Below, in pieces: positions 8,580 to 17,793 of a DNA stretch of 64,000 nucleotides. A program made the position numbers and the translations under genes. The notes under the pieces were generated by a model. It made no database searches and was not told the origin of the DNA. It saw only the letters and a program-made list of their open reading frames with translations. Source of the stretch: Pseudomonas hefeiensis (GTDB taxonomy: Bacteria; Pseudomonadota; Gammaproteobacteria; Pseudomonadales; Pseudomonadaceae); assembly GCF_030687835.1 (NCBI RefSeq), contig NZ_CP117449.1, forward strand, positions 496,001 to 560,000, read 5' to 3'. Within the stretch, counting starts at the first letter, position 1, and each line of letters opens with the position of its first letter.

Positions 8580-8957
8580 TTAGAGCATCAGCTTGACGAC
8601 TGACTCGTTCGGGTCGCGGGTTTTTCCGGCCGCCTTGAGTTCGGCAAGATAGTCGTTCCACAGGTCCTCTTGGCGTACCGCCAACTGGTACAGGTAGTCC
8701 CAGGTGAACAATCCGCTGTCGTGGCCGTCGTCGAAGGTCAGTTTCAGTGCGTACTGGCCGGCCGGCTCGACCTTGGTCAGGCCGACGCCGATTTTTCCGT
8801 ATTGCAGGATCGGTTTGCCGTGGCCCTGGACCTCGGCGGAAGGCGAGTGCACCCGCAAGAATTCGGCGGGCAGGTGATACTCCTCGTCCGGTGCGTATTT
8901 GAGCGTCAGGGTCTTGGAGGCTTTGTGCAGGTTGATGGCGCTGGGGAGTTTGGTCAT
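8580..8957 (-). CDS. DUF971 (gamma-butyrobetaine hydroxylase-like N-terminal domain) protein
   Basis: This 125-residue protein consists of a single DUF971 domain, the small N-terminal module otherwise found on gamma-butyrobetaine hydroxylases. The pattern INLHKASKTLTLKYAPDEEYHLPAEFLRVHSPS is recognisable, as is the C-terminal FTWDYLYQLA motif. In stand-alone form the module has no proven activity; related domains occur in Fe-S cluster assembly contexts. It lies downstream of hslU on the same strand, the position held by its counterpart in P. aeruginosa, separated by a REP element, so it may share a transcript with hslVU. The start at 8957 gives MTKLPSAINLHK. Confidence 0.8.
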   Translation of the reverse strand: MTKLPSAINLHKASKTLTLKYAPDEEYHLPAEFLRVHSPSAEVQGHGKPILQYGKIGVGLTKVEPAGQYALKLTFDDGHDSGLFTWDYLYQLAVRQEDLWNDYLAELKAAGKTRDPNESVVKLML

Positions 8958-9011
8958 GGCTTGGGATCCGTCTCTGAAGGACGCCTTGATCGATAAAGCG
9001 ACACCGTCGAA

Positions 9012-9128
9012 TGTGGGAGCGGGCTGTGTGGGAGCAAGGCTTGCCCGCGATGAAAACGCCGCGGTCTCTTGAGGACCGCAGCGCCTGGATCGCGAGCAAG
9101 CTTTGCTCCCACACAGCCCGCTCCCACA
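9012..9128. repeat. Nested double REP palindrome
   Basis: An outer REP arm (TGTGGGAGCGGGCTG) is directly followed by a second arm (TGTGGGAGCAAGGCTTGCCC). The 3' side shows the same two arms in reverse order, giving a pair within a pair. The centre is a GGTCTCTTGAGGACC hairpin. It lies between hslU and the DUF971 gene. Confidence 0.85.
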
Positions 9129-9154
9129 GGTCTGCGTTCGCCTGTAATTGCTAC

Positions 9155-10492
9155 TTACAGGATATACCGCGACAGGTCTTCGTTCTCTGCCAATTCACCC
9201 AGGTGGCTGTTGACGTACTCGGCATCGATGATGATCGGTGCTTCGTCGTGAGCGCTGGCCAGGTCGCCGGCGCTGAACGAGACTTCTTCGAGCAGGCGTT
9301 CGAGCAGCGTGTGCAGGCGACGGGCGCCGATGTTCTCGGTCTTCTCGTTGACCTGCCAGGCGATCTGCGCCAGACGTTTGATGCCTTCCGGTGCGAACTC
9401 GATGTTCAGGCCTTCAGTCTTGAGCAGGGCACAATACTGTTCGGTCAGGGACGCATGGGGCTCACTCAGGATGCGTTCGAAGTCTTCCGGCGTCAGTGCC
9501 TTGAGCTCGACACGGATCGGCAGGCGACCCTGCAGCTCGGGCACCAGGTCACTGGGTTTGCTCAGGTGGAACGCACCGGAGGCGATGAACAGGATGTGGT
9601 CGGTCTTGACCATGCCCAGCTTGGTGTTGACCGTGCAGCCTTCGATCAGCGGCAGCAGGTCGCGTTGCACGCCTTCGCGGGACACATCGGCACCGCCGAC
9701 ATTGCCGCGCTTGGCGACCTTGTCGATTTCGTCGATGAACACGATGCCGTGCTGCTCGACGGCCTCCAGGGCCTTGGCTTTCAATTCTTCTTCGTTGACC
9801 AGGCGACTGGCTTCTTCATCGCGAACCAGTTTCAGCGCTTCCTTGACCTTGAGCTTGCGGTTCTTGCGCTTGCCCTTGCCCATGTTGGCGAACAGGCTTT
9901 GCAATTGATTGGTCATTTCCTCCATGCCCGGCGGCGCGGAGATGTCGACGCCGGCCATTTCGGCCACCTCGATCTCGATTTCCTTGTCGTCCAGTTGGCC
10001 TTCGCGCAGGCGCTTGCGGAACAGCTGGCGGGTGTTGGAATCCTGGGTCGCCGCGGACTCGGCGTTGAAGCCCATGCGCGCCGGCGGCAGCAGTGCATCG
10101 AGGATGCGCTCTTCGGCGGCATCTTCGGCACGGTGGCGGACCTTGGTGATTTCCTGTTCGCGCAGCAGCTTGATGGCGGCATCGGCCAGGTCGCGGATGA
10201 TCGATTCGACGTCGCGACCGACATAACCGACTTCGGTGAACTTGGTGGCTTCGACCTTGATGAACGGCGCGTTGGCGAGTTTGGCCAGGCGACGGGCGAT
10301 CTCGGTTTTACCGACACCGGTCGGGCCGATCATCAGGATGTTCTTGGGGGTCACTTCAACGCGCAGCTCTTCAGGCAGCTGCATCCGGCGCCAGCGGTTA
10401 CGCAGGGCGATGGCGACGGCGCGCTTGGCATCGTCCTGGCCGATGATATGGCGGTTGAGTTCGTGGACGATTTCGCGGGGAGTCATGGACAT
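9155..10492 (-). CDS. hslU: HslU, ATPase subunit of HslVU protease
   Basis: This 445-residue AAA+ unfoldase caps the HslV peptidase and feeds it unfolded substrates in the cytoplasm. Walker A GPTGVGKT is at residues 56-63 and Walker [10 protein letters not shown] near residue 255. An intermediate I-domain occupies roughly residues 110-240. The C-terminal tail LSRYIL, which inserts between HslV subunits to activate the peptidase, is intact. It lies 38 bases downstream of hslV and is cotranscribed with it. Length and start ([18 protein letters not shown]) match the family. Heat-shock control is expected for the operon, but no sigma-32 site was identified with confidence. Confidence 0.97.
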   Translation of the reverse strand: MSMTPREIVHELNRHIIGQDDAKRAVAIALRNRWRRMQLPEELRVEVTPKNILMIGPTGVGKTEIARRLAKLANAPFIKVEATKFTEVGYVGRDVESIIRDLADAAIKLLREQEITKVRHRAEDAAEERILDALLPPARMGFNAESAATQDSNTRQLFRKRLREGQLDDKEIEIEVAEMAGVDISAPPGMEEMTNQLQSLFANMGKGKRKNRKLKVKEALKLVRDEEASRLVNEEELKAKALEAVEQHGIVFIDEIDKVAKRGNVGGADVSREGVQRDLLPLIEGCTVNTKLGMVKTDHILFIASGAFHLSKPSDLVPELQGRLPIRVELKALTPEDFERILSEPHASLTEQYCALLKTEGLNIEFAPEGIKRLAQIAWQVNEKTENIGARRLHTLLERLLEEVSFSAGDLASAHDEAPIIIDAEYVNSHLGELAENEDLSRYIL

Positions 10493-10530
10493 AGTATTTG
10501 GCGGTTCTCAAGCAAGAATGAGCAGATGGC

Positions 10531-11061
10531 TTATTCCGCGAGATCCTGCTCCTCAATGGTCTGGGTGTGGTTGGTGAAGACGCAGATGTCGCCGGCGATG
10601 CCCAGCGCTGTCTCGACGATTTCGCGGGCCGACAGATCGGTCTTTTTCAACAGGGCACTGGCTGCGGCCTGGGCGTAGGCACCGCCGGAGCCCATGGCGA
10701 TCAGGCCATCCTCGGGTTCAACGACGTCACCGTTGCCGGTGATGATCAGCGAGGCGTCCTTGTTGGCGACCGCGAGCATGGCTTCGAGGCGGCTCAGGGA
10801 GCGGTCGGTGCGCCATTCCTTGGCCAGCTCCACGGCAGCACGTACCAGATGGCCCTGATGTTTCTCAAGCTGGCCTTCGAAACGTTCGAACAGGGTGAAA
10901 GCATCGGCAGTGGCCCCGGCGAAGCCGGCGATGACCTGGCCGTGGTACAGGCGGCGGACTTTCTTCGCGTTGCCTTTCATCACGGTATTGCCTAGTGAAA
11001 CCTGGCCGTCGCCGCCCATGACGACTTTGCCATGACGGCGGACTGAAACGATGGTGGTCAA
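10531..11061 (-). CDS. hslV: HslV, peptidase subunit of HslVU protease (TTG start)
   Basis: This is an N-terminal nucleophile threonine peptidase of 176 residues forming the hexameric double ring of HslVU. The start is placed at a TTG (11061), preceded by GTGGAGA about 8 bases upstream. The protein then reads [19 protein letters not shown], and removal of the initiator residue exposes the catalytic Thr1. The longer frame starting at 11109 would bury that threonine behind 17 residues and can be discounted. The GSGG turn and the C-terminal [12 protein letters not shown] segment are present. It is followed by hslU. Confidence 0.95.
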   Translation of the reverse strand: MTTIVSVRRHGKVVMGGDGQVSLGNTVMKGNAKKVRRLYHGQVIAGFAGATADAFTLFERFEGQLEKHQGHLVRAAVELAKEWRTDRSLSRLEAMLAVANKDASLIITGNGDVVEPEDGLIAMGSGGAYAQAAASALLKKTDLSAREIVETALGIAGDICVFTNHTQTIEEQDLAE

Positions 11062-11191
11062 GGGAAGAGTCTCCACGCAGCGGGGCGAAAATGCCCGGAT
11101 GGAACTCATATGGGGGTGGCGTGGGTTTTTTCAACCGTGGGGTGGGAGAGGGGATGAGTGGCTTGTTTTGCTTTGAGGGCAGATCATGGCC

Positions 11192-11327
11192 CCTGTGGCG
11201 AGGGGATTTATCCCCGCTGGGGCGCGCAGCGCCCCTAAGATCTGCGACGCGGTATGGCAGGTCTATCGCATCAAGCCTTTAGGGGTTGCTGCGCAGCCCA
11301 GCGGGGATAAATTCCCTCGCCACAGGG
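11192..11327. repeat. Second repeat family (TGTGGCGAGGGGATTTATCC type), inverted pair
   Basis: Inverted arms (GTGGCGAGGGGATTTATCCC at the left, its complement at the right) enclose a GGCGCGCAGCGCCC hairpin and a GGGGTTGCTGCGCAGCCC segment. It is distinct from the GTGGGAGCG REPs and recurs at 58988-59117. It occupies the gap between hslV and the SPOR gene; no gene is seen here. Confidence 0.85.
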
Positions 11328-11342
11328 CTGCGTTCACCTGCT

Positions 11343-12047
11343 TCAGCGGCTCTGGCGCTGTTGTAACAACAGGTTGCTGAAACCGCTGCCGGCCAGTTGC
11401 TTTTGGGCCTTTGTCAGTTCTTCGCGGTTGCTGAATGGACCGACCAGCACCCGATACCAGGTTTCTTCCTTCACCGTACCGGACTCCACCGCCACGGACT
11501 GGCCCAGCAGAATGATCTGCGCCCGGACCTTGTCGGCGTCGGCTTCCTTGCGGAACGAGCCGGCCTGCAGGAAGAACTTCGTCACCGGAGCGGCCTTCTG
11601 CACCGGCGGTGCCGGTGGCGGCGTGATGCCGGCCAGGGCAGCCTGGGCGCGGGCGGTGTCGATCTTCGCCGCTTCGGCCGGGGTCACCGGTGTGGTGGGC
11701 ACCTGCGGCACTTGCGGCGTCGGTAGGGTCTTCTCCGGCACGGCATCGGGCGGCACGATGACTTCCGATTCCGGCAGCAGGGTATAGAAGTCGTATTTGG
11801 GCTTGACCGGTTGCGTCGGGCTCGGCGGGGTCTTGTTGGCCTCGGCGATGCGCGTGGCCTTCTGCTGCTCTTGGCGCACGCGCTTGACGTCATCGCCCTG
11901 GCCCGGTTCCAGTTTCATCAGAAACACAATGAAAGCGCCAACGGTCAGGCCGATGGCCATCCACAACCAGCCCGGAATCGGCTGTTTGGCTGGAGGCTGG
12001 TAACGACTGGCGCCACGTTTGGGTGCAGGTTTTTTCTTGGCGGCCAA
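11343..12047 (-). CDS. SPOR-domain membrane protein (FtsN/DedD-like)
   Basis: This 234-residue bitopic inner-membrane protein has a short basic cytoplasmic N-terminus (AAKKKPAPKRGASRY), one membrane helix at about residues 25-43 (GWLWMAIGLTVGAFIVFLM), a Pro-rich periplasmic linker, and a C-terminal SPOR domain (residues 155-232, FFLQAGSFRKEADADKVRA and WYRVLVGPFSNREELTKA). SPOR domains bind denuded septal peptidoglycan. It sits just after argS (one base between the genes) and before hslV, the order found in other pseudomonads, where it is often annotated as FtsN-like. Essential FtsN function is not shown by sequence alone. Confidence 0.85.
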   Translation of the reverse strand: MAAKKKPAPKRGASRYQPPAKQPIPGWLWMAIGLTVGAFIVFLMKLEPGQGDDVKRVRQEQQKATRIAEANKTPPSPTQPVKPKYDFYTLLPESEVIVPPDAVPEKTLPTPQVPQVPTTPVTPAEAAKIDTARAQAALAGITPPPAPPVQKAAPVTKFFLQAGSFRKEADADKVRAQIILLGQSVAVESGTVKEETWYRVLVGPFSNREELTKAQKQLAGSGFSNLLLQQRQSR

Positions 12048-12048
12048 C

Positions 12049-13785
12049 TTACATGCGCTCCAGCGTTTCCAGGCCCAGCAGTTCCAGGCCTTGCTTGAGG
12101 GTGCGCCCGGTCAGTGCGGCGAGGCGCAGGCGGCTCTGCATTTGCTCTGGCGTTTCGGCGTTGAGGATCGGGCAGTTCTCGTAGAAGCTGGAGAACAGAC
12201 CGGCCACATCGTACAGGTACGCGCACAGGGTGTGTGGGGTGCCTTTGTCAGCGACGTTGTTCAGCACTTCACCGAACTGCGCGAGTCTGGCTGCCAGCTC
12301 CTGTTCGTGAGGGGCTTGAAGCACAATCTGGCCTTCCACCTCATCGAAGCGTTTGCCCAGCTTGCGGAACACCCCGGCCACGCGAGTGTAGGCGTACAGC
12401 AGGTACGGCGCGGTGTTGCCCTCGAAATTGAGCATCAGGTCGAAGTTGAAGCTGTAGTCGCTGGTGCGGTGCTTGGACAGGTCGGCGTACTTCACCGCGT
12501 CGATGCCCACGACCTTGGCGATCTGGCGCAGTTCGTCTTCGGCCAGGTCCGGGTTCTTGCCCTTGACCAGGGTGTAGGCGCGGTCCTGGGCTTCGGTCAG
12601 CAGGTCGATGAGTTTGACCGTGCCGCCGTCGCGGGTCTTGAACGGGCGGCCGTCGGCGCCGTTCATGGTGCCGAAGCCCATGTGCTCCATCTCCATCGGA
12701 TGGCTCACGAAACCGGCCAGGCGCGCCACTTCGAACACTTGCTGGAAGTGCAGGGCCTGACGCTGGTCGACAAAGTACAGGACCCGGTCCGCCTTGAGCA
12801 CGCTGTTGCGGTAGCGCACGGCCGCCAGGTCGGTGGTGGCGTAGAGGTAGCCGCCGTCCGCCTTGACGATGATCACTGGCAGTGGCTCGCCGTCAGCGGT
12901 CTTGAACTGCTCGAGGAACACGCACTGGGCGCCGTTGCTTTCCACCAGCATGCCCTTGGCCTTGAGGTCGTTGACCACGTTGATCAGGTCATCGTTGTAG
13001 GCGCTTTCGCCCATCACGTCAGCCATGGTCAGTTTGACGTTCAGCAACTCGTAGATTTTCTGGCAGTGGGACAGGGAGATGTCCTTGAACTTGCTCCACA
13101 GCGCCAGGCACTCGGTATCGCCGGCCTGCAGCTTGACCACCAGACCACGGGCGCGGTCGGCAAATTCGGGCGATTCGTCGAAGCGTTGCTTGGCGGCCCG
13201 GTAAAAGTTCTCCAGGTCCGACAGCTCATCGCTGGTGATTGGATTTTCCTGCAAATAGGCCATCAGCATGCCGAACTGGGTGCCCCAGTCGCCGACATGG
13301 TTCTGGCGGATCACCGTGTCGCCGAGAAACTCCAGTACGCGGGCCACGCCGTCACCAATGATGGTCGAGCGCAGATGGCCGACATGCATTTCCTTGGCAA
13401 GGTTGGGGGCCGAAAGGTCGACCACAGTGCGTTGCAACGGGCCGGCCTTGCGCACGCCGATGCGTTCGTCGGCCAGCGCCGCGTCCAGGCGTGAGGCCAG
13501 GGCCTGGGTGTTCTGGAAGAAATTGATGAAGCCTGGGCCGGCAATGTCAGCCTTGCTGACGTTTTCGTCGGCCGGAAGCGCGGCGATGATTTTTTCGGCC
13601 AGGTCCCGCGGTTTCATGCCGGCCGGTTTGGCGAGCATCATCGCGATGTTGCTGGCGAAGTCGCCGTGGGTCTTGTCACGGGTATTTTCGACCTGAATCG
13701 CCGGCGACAGGCCTTCTGGCAGCACACCTTCAGTGACGAGTTGGGCGATGGCTTGCTGGATGAGCTGGCGAATGGTGTCTTTCAT
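12049..13785 (-). CDS. argS: Arginyl-tRNA synthetase
   Basis: This 578-residue class I aminoacyl-tRNA synthetase charges tRNA-Arg. The N-terminal tRNA-binding domain (residues 1-110) contains AGPGFINF. The class I signature HVGHL is at residues 134-138. The catalytic region includes [19 protein letters not shown], and the C-terminal anticodon-binding domain ends LGLETLERM. The ATG at 13785 ([16 protein letters not shown]) is chosen, with AGAGAAG upstream; the frame opens further up at 13872, but those residues are unlike any ArgRS. It is followed immediately by the SPOR protein gene. Confidence 0.97.
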   Translation of the reverse strand: MKDTIRQLIQQAIAQLVTEGVLPEGLSPAIQVENTRDKTHGDFASNIAMMLAKPAGMKPRDLAEKIIAALPADENVSKADIAGPGFINFFQNTQALASRLDAALADERIGVRKAGPLQRTVVDLSAPNLAKEMHVGHLRSTIIGDGVARVLEFLGDTVIRQNHVGDWGTQFGMLMAYLQENPITSDELSDLENFYRAAKQRFDESPEFADRARGLVVKLQAGDTECLALWSKFKDISLSHCQKIYELLNVKLTMADVMGESAYNDDLINVVNDLKAKGMLVESNGAQCVFLEQFKTADGEPLPVIIVKADGGYLYATTDLAAVRYRNSVLKADRVLYFVDQRQALHFQQVFEVARLAGFVSHPMEMEHMGFGTMNGADGRPFKTRDGGTVKLIDLLTEAQDRAYTLVKGKNPDLAEDELRQIAKVVGIDAVKYADLSKHRTSDYSFNFDLMLNFEGNTAPYLLYAYTRVAGVFRKLGKRFDEVEGQIVLQAPHEQELAARLAQFGEVLNNVADKGTPHTLCAYLYDVAGLFSSFYENCPILNAETPEQMQSRLRLAALTGRTLKQGLELLGLETLERM

Positions 13786-13937
13786 GGTCTTCTCTTTACC
13801 GCAGGCGCGGCGGCGCTTCGATGCGCTGGTGGAAAAACTGGGCATTATCCGTGGCGAAGGCAAGCTTGCCAACTGTAGCGGGTCGGGTGGGGATATGTGG
13901 TGGCTATTCTTGGTAGCCTGGATGTACTCGGTCCCCT

Positions 13938-14027
13938 TGTGGGAGCGGGCTTGCTCGCGAAAGCGGCGGCACAGCCAACATCATCGCAAACTGATCCACC
14001 GCCTTCGCGAGCAAGCCCGCTCCCACA
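13938..14027. repeat. REP inverted pair between priA and argS
   Basis: Head-to-head REP cores (GTGGGAGCGGGCTTGCTCGC and complement) are separated by about 40 bases. They lie in the 268-base gap between priA and argS, which has no other visible feature. Confidence 0.9.
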
Positions 14028-14053
14028 GGGGGCAAAGCTTGCGATCTGCTCAT

Positions 14054-16273
14054 TCAGTACAAATCCACCGGATCCACATCCAGCGACCAGCGCACCGCTC
14101 GTCCGCTGGGCATCTGCTCCAGCGCCAGCAGCCAGGCACTTAATAGCCGATGCAACGGTGCCCGGGCATTGGCTTGTAATAGAAGTTGAGCCCTATAACG
14201 CCCCGCCCGCCGTTCCATCGGAGCCGGCACCGGGCCCAAGAGTTCGATGCCCGTGAGGTTCTGTTGCCCTAGCAAACGCTCGGCCTCGCTGCAGGCTTCG
14301 TCAAGGAACGCTTCGGCCTGCCCCGGCTTATGGGCTTCGGCCCGCAACAACGCCAGGTGAGCAAACGGCGGCAGGCCGGCAGCGCGACGTTCGCTCAAGG
14401 CTTGCTCGGCGAAGGCGAAGTAGCCTTGTTCGGTCAGTTGTATCAGCAGCGGATGGTCGGCCAGGTGGGTCTGGATAATCACCTTGCCTGGTTCTTCGGC
14501 GCGTCCCGCCCGGCCTGCGACTTGGACGATCAACTGCGCCATGCGCTCGCTGGCACGGAAGTCACCGGAGAACAGGCCGCCGTCGGCATCAAGGATTGAC
14601 ACCAGCGTGACCCGGGGAAAGTGATGCCCCTTGGCGAGCATCTGCGTGCCCACCAGGATGCATGGCTGGCCCTTCTGAATCGTGGCGAACAACTGATTCA
14701 TGGCGTCCTTGCGCGAAGTGCTGTCGCGATCGACCCGCAGTACCGGGTAATCGGGAAACAGGATGCCCAGCCGTTCTTCGGCGCGTTCGGTGCCGGCCCC
14801 CACCGGGCGCAGGTCCACTTTGCCGCATTGTGGACAATGCCTCGGCACTCGCTCGGCGTGGCCGCAGTGATGGCAGCGCAGCTCGCCGTGGCGTTGATGC
14901 ACGGTCATTCGTGCGTCGCAGCGCTCGCACCCCGACATCCAGCCGCAGTCATGACACAGCAGGGTCGGGGCGAAACCCCGGCGGTTGAGGAACACCAAGA
15001 CCTGTTGCCCGGCGGCCAGGGTCTGGCCGATGGCTTGTTGCATCGGCCCGGAAATGCCGCTGTCCAGCGGACGACTTTTTACATCCAGGCGCAGGAACCG
15101 TGGCTGCTTGGCGCCGCCGGCCCGTTCGTTCAGGCGCAGGAGCCCGTAGCGGCCGGTGTAGGCGTTGTGCAGGCTTTCCAGGGATGGCGTGGCCGAACCG
15201 AGAACAATGGGGATGTTTTCCTGGCGTGCCCGCACCAGTGCCAGGTCGCGGGCGTGGTAGCGCAGGCCTTCCTGCTGTTTATAGGAGCCGTCATGTTCTT
15301 CGTCGATGATGATCAGGCCGGGGTTTTTCATCGGTGTGAACAGAGCCGAGCGGGTGCCGATGATGATGTCGGCTTCACCGTCCCGGGCGGCGAGCCAGGC
15401 TTCCAGGCGTTCACGGTCGTTGACCGCCGAATGCACCAGGGCGATCCGCGCGTTGAAGCGTTGTTCGAAGCGCGCCAGGGTTTGTGGCCCAAGGTTGATT
15501 TCCGGAATCAGCACCAGGGCCTGCTTGCCAGCTTCCAGGGTCTGACGGATCAGTTGCAGATAGACTTCGGTCTTACCGCTGCCGGTGACGCCGGCCAGTA
15601 GAAAGGCGTGATAGCTGTCGAAACCTGCGCGAATCGCCTCGCAAGCGGCCCGCTGTTCGGCATTGAGCGGCAGTTCCGGCTGGGCCAGCCAATGTTCATG
15701 GCGAGCGCCTGGGGCGTGCCTGCGGATTTCCACCTGGACCAGATCCTTGGCCAGCAGCAGGTCCAGGCTGTCCTTGCTGAGCATCAGTTTGCTCAATAGC
15801 TGATGGGCCACGCCGTGGGGATGCTGGGCCAGGGTCGCCAGGGCCTCACGCTGACGCGGGGCGCGGGCGATACGCGGGTCGTCCAGCGAGGCGCCCGGTG
15901 CTACCGACCAGAACCGCTCCTGGCGTGCCTCGGCCGGTTCGCCCTGGCGCAACAATACCGGCAGCGCCCAGCTCAGGGTGTCGCCGAGGCTGTGCTGATA
16001 GTACTGAGAGGTCCACAGACAGAGCTTGAACAGCGAGGCGGGCAGCGGCGGCGTTGCGTCGAGCAGGGCCAGGGCTGGCTTCAGCTTGTCGGCCGGGACT
16101 TCGCTGTGGTCGGCGACCTCCACCAGAATCCCGATCATCTCCCGCCGGCCGAACGGCACCCGCAGGCGCATGCCCGGATGCAACTGCTCACGCAGGACTC
16201 CCGCCGGGGCGCGGTAGTCGAACAGGCGACGCAGAGGCGAGGGCAGGGCGAGGCGCAGGATGGCGTCGGGCAC
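14054..16273 (-). CDS. priA: PriA, primosomal replication-restart helicase
   Basis: This 739-residue 3'-5' DNA helicase recognises abandoned replication forks and reloads DnaB. The N-terminal DNA-binding domain spans residues 1-200. Walker A GVTGSGKT is at residues 228-235 and the DEAH-type box reads IIIDEEHD. A zinc-binding cysteine cluster (CHDCGWMSGCERC, then CHHCGHAERVPRHCPQC) lies around residues 445-490, followed by the helicase C domain with VAGRAGRAEEPGKV. Length agrees with the family. It is transcribed toward argS with a REP pair between, and divergently from rpmE. Confidence 0.97.
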   Translation of the reverse strand: MPDAILRLALPSPLRRLFDYRAPAGVLREQLHPGMRLRVPFGRREMIGILVEVADHSEVPADKLKPALALLDATPPLPASLFKLCLWTSQYYQHSLGDTLSWALPVLLRQGEPAEARQERFWSVAPGASLDDPRIARAPRQREALATLAQHPHGVAHQLLSKLMLSKDSLDLLLAKDLVQVEIRRHAPGARHEHWLAQPELPLNAEQRAACEAIRAGFDSYHAFLLAGVTGSGKTEVYLQLIRQTLEAGKQALVLIPEINLGPQTLARFEQRFNARIALVHSAVNDRERLEAWLAARDGEADIIIGTRSALFTPMKNPGLIIIDEEHDGSYKQQEGLRYHARDLALVRARQENIPIVLGSATPSLESLHNAYTGRYGLLRLNERAGGAKQPRFLRLDVKSRPLDSGISGPMQQAIGQTLAAGQQVLVFLNRRGFAPTLLCHDCGWMSGCERCDARMTVHQRHGELRCHHCGHAERVPRHCPQCGKVDLRPVGAGTERAEERLGILFPDYPVLRVDRDSTSRKDAMNQLFATIQKGQPCILVGTQMLAKGHHFPRVTLVSILDADGGLFSGDFRASERMAQLIVQVAGRAGRAEEPGKVIIQTHLADHPLLIQLTEQGYFAFAEQALSERRAAGLPPFAHLALLRAEAHKPGQAEAFLDEACSEAERLLGQQNLTGIELLGPVPAPMERRAGRYRAQLLLQANARAPLHRLLSAWLLALEQMPSGRAVRWSLDVDPVDLY

Positions 16274-16318
16274 GCGGGGGATCTCAATAAACAGGCATTT
16301 GGTGAGGCTGGCGCTGAA

Positions 16319-16407
16319 TGTGGGAGCGGGCTTGCTCGCAAAGGCGGAGTATCAGACAGAAATGATGTGCCTGACACACCGCCTTCGCGAGCAAGCCCGC
16401 TCCCACA
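16319..16407. repeat. REP inverted pair upstream of priA
   Basis: Head-to-head REP pair in the divergent gap between priA and rpmE; left arm GTGGGAGCGGGCTTGCTCGC, right arm its complement. It lies upstream of the rpmE promoter. Confidence 0.9.
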
Positions 16408-16462
16408 GAAGAGCTTGCGCATGAGGCGGGGAGCCTAGCAGACGGTTGGTACAAGTCATAGC

Positions 16463-16490
16463 TTGCGTGATTGATGTTGTCTGGTAGAAT
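16463..16490 (+). promoter_or_regulatory. Sigma-70 promoter of rpmE
   Basis: TTGCGT (16463-16468) and TAGAAT (16485-16490) are separated by 16 bases. The predicted start near 16497 leaves a leader of about 64 bases containing a CAACAATAGTGTTG hairpin and an outer GTGC/GCAC pairing. In E. coli the rpmE leader is the site of autoregulation by L31; whether this leader does the same is not known. Confidence 0.55.
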
Positions 16491-16560
16491 CCGCGGCCTA
16501 ATTACGTGCGGTATTCAACAATAGTGTTGGGTGGCGGCACGCTAGCCTGAGGAAAACACC

Positions 16561-16785
16561 ATGAAAACCGATATCCATCCGGAATACCCAGAAATTGCCG
16601 TGACCTGCAGCTGCGGCAATAAGTTCGAAACTCGTTCGACCTACGGCAAAGCCCTGTCGATCGACGTTTGCAACGAATGCCACCCGTTCTACACCGGTAA
16701 GCAAAAGACTCTGGATACCGGCGGCCGCGTTCAGAAGTTCGCCGATCGTTTCGGTGCTTTTGGCAAAGCAGCTCCAAAGGCCTGA
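16561..16785 (+). CDS. rpmE: Ribosomal protein L31 (zinc-binding form)
   Basis: This is a 74-residue 50S subunit protein that bridges to the 30S head. It is the zinc-containing (C+) version: the cysteines CSCG at 16-19 and CNECH near residue 37-41 form the metal site. It begins [19 protein letters not shown], preceded by GAGGAAAACACC. Cells with this form often also carry a zinc-independent paralogue under Zur control; none is in this window. Its own terminator hairpin lies 48 bases after the stop, inside the beginning of the next gene. Confidence 0.97.
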   Translation: MKTDIHPEYPEIAVTCSCGNKFETRSTYGKALSIDVCNECHPFYTGKQKTLDTGGRVQKFADRFGAFGKAAPKA

Positions 16786-16826
16786 GGCTAATCATTTTGG
16801 ATGGTCGTCTCGACTGCTCCAGACTG

Positions 16827-17612
16827 ATGAAGAAGGCGTCCCTTGCGGGCGCCTTTTTTGTGTCCGCGATTTGGCTGAGCGGCGCCCAGGCTTTCTGCCC
16901 GGTTCCACCTGCCCTGGCCCAGGTGCAGGTCCAGCGAGTGGTGGATGGCGATACCTTGCGCCTGGCAGATGGCCGCAGCGTGCGCATGATCGGACTAAAC
17001 AGTCCTGAGCTGGGCCGGCAAGGGCGTTCCGACGAGCCGTTCGCCGTCGCTGCACGTCGACGCCTTGAAACGTTGGTGCGCGCCAGTGAGGGGCGCGTAG
17101 GATTGATACCCGGCAAGGAAGGCAAAGATCGCTACGGTCGCACGTTGGCCCATGTCTACAACGCCGACGGTCAGAATCTGGAAGCGCAGTTGCTTGCCGA
17201 GGGCTTGGGGTTTCACGTGGTGGTCGCGCCGAATGTCGATCTGGCGCACTGCCAGCGCGCTGCCGAACGTCAGGCGCGGGAAGCGGGTCTCGGGGTGTGG
17301 AAGCGTTCGCCTGTGCTCCAGGCGCAACAGATCAGGGCATCAGGCTTTGCCGTACTCACCGGCCGTGTGAGCGGGGTCACGCGCAATCGTGGTGGTATTT
17401 GGGTCCAGTTGGAGGGGCCGGTTGTATTGCGCGTTGCCCCCAATCTGGTGAGCCGCTTCGATATGGCCTCGCTTGAGCGCCTCAAAGGCAAGCGTATCGA
17501 AGCGCGTGGCTGGGTGGTCGACCGTTCGCGACGTGGCAGGCTTGAACCGGGGCACGCGCGCTGGTTGTTGCCGTTGACCGATCCAGGGATGTTGAGCGGC
17601 GGGTCTCGATAA
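16827..17612 (+). CDS. Secreted thermonuclease-like (SNase domain) protein
   Basis: This 261-residue protein has a signal peptide (MKKASLAGAFFVSAIWLSGAQA) and one staphylococcal-nuclease domain (residues 30-155). Recognisable catalytic-region motifs are VVDGDTLRLADGRSVRMIGLNSPE and DRYGRTLAHVY; the usual metal-binding Asp of GIDTPE is replaced by Asn in GLNSPE, so activity may be altered. A second, OB-like C-terminal half (GRVSGVTRNRGGIWVQLEGP) follows. The ATG at 16827 is chosen because it gives the signal peptide; no strong ribosome binding site precedes it or the alternative ATG at 16797. The first codons overlap the rpmE terminator. It is the conserved neighbour of rpmE in pseudomonads. 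Confidence 0.8.
   Translation: MKKASLAGAFFVSAIWLSGAQAFCPVPPALAQVQVQRVVDGDTLRLADGRSVRMIGLNSPELGRQGRSDEPFAVAARRRLETLVRASEGRVGLIPGKEGKDRYGRTLAHVYNADGQNLEAQLLAEGLGFHVVVAPNVDLAHCQRAAERQAREAGLGVWKRSPVLQAQQIRASGFAVLTGRVSGVTRNRGGIWVQLEGPVVLRVAPNLVSRFDMASLERLKGKRIEARGWVVDRSRRGRLEPGHARWLLPLTDPGMLSGGSR
16833..16860 (+). terminator. Rho-independent terminator of rpmE inside the nuclease signal-peptide coding region
   Basis: The stem AAGGCGTCC / GGGCGCCTT (9 pairs with one G-U) has loop CTTGC and is followed by six T. It ends rpmE transcripts, yet the same bases encode the signal peptide of the thermonuclease-like gene (codons 3-11). Confidence 0.7.
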
Positions 17613-17698
17613 AAAATTGTAGACATTTATCGCTGGCATTGTATGCACTCAGACCTTGTGTTCTGTGGCTCTTGGCCCAAAGTCGTAGGGCGGCGCGC

Positions 17699-17727
17699 TT
17701 GACAGGGGTGACTGGTCAGTCTTGTAG
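17699..17727 (+). promoter_or_regulatory. Possible sigma-70 promoter of the malic enzyme gene
   Basis: A consensus -35 box TTGACA (17699-17704) is followed after 17 bases by TTGTAG. The -10 match is poor, so this is tentative. The ATG lies 67 bases downstream. Confidence 0.35.
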
Positions 17728-17793
17728 GGACTTTGCGAGGCGCGTATCCTCGGCGGTCCGTCTGTCCAACACAGTAAAAAGCGGAATGCCCAC

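Noticed and set aside
12019..13494. Long plus-strand frame opposite argS
   Set aside because: Antisense shadow of argS with low-complexity Val/Gln/His-rich product and no domain.
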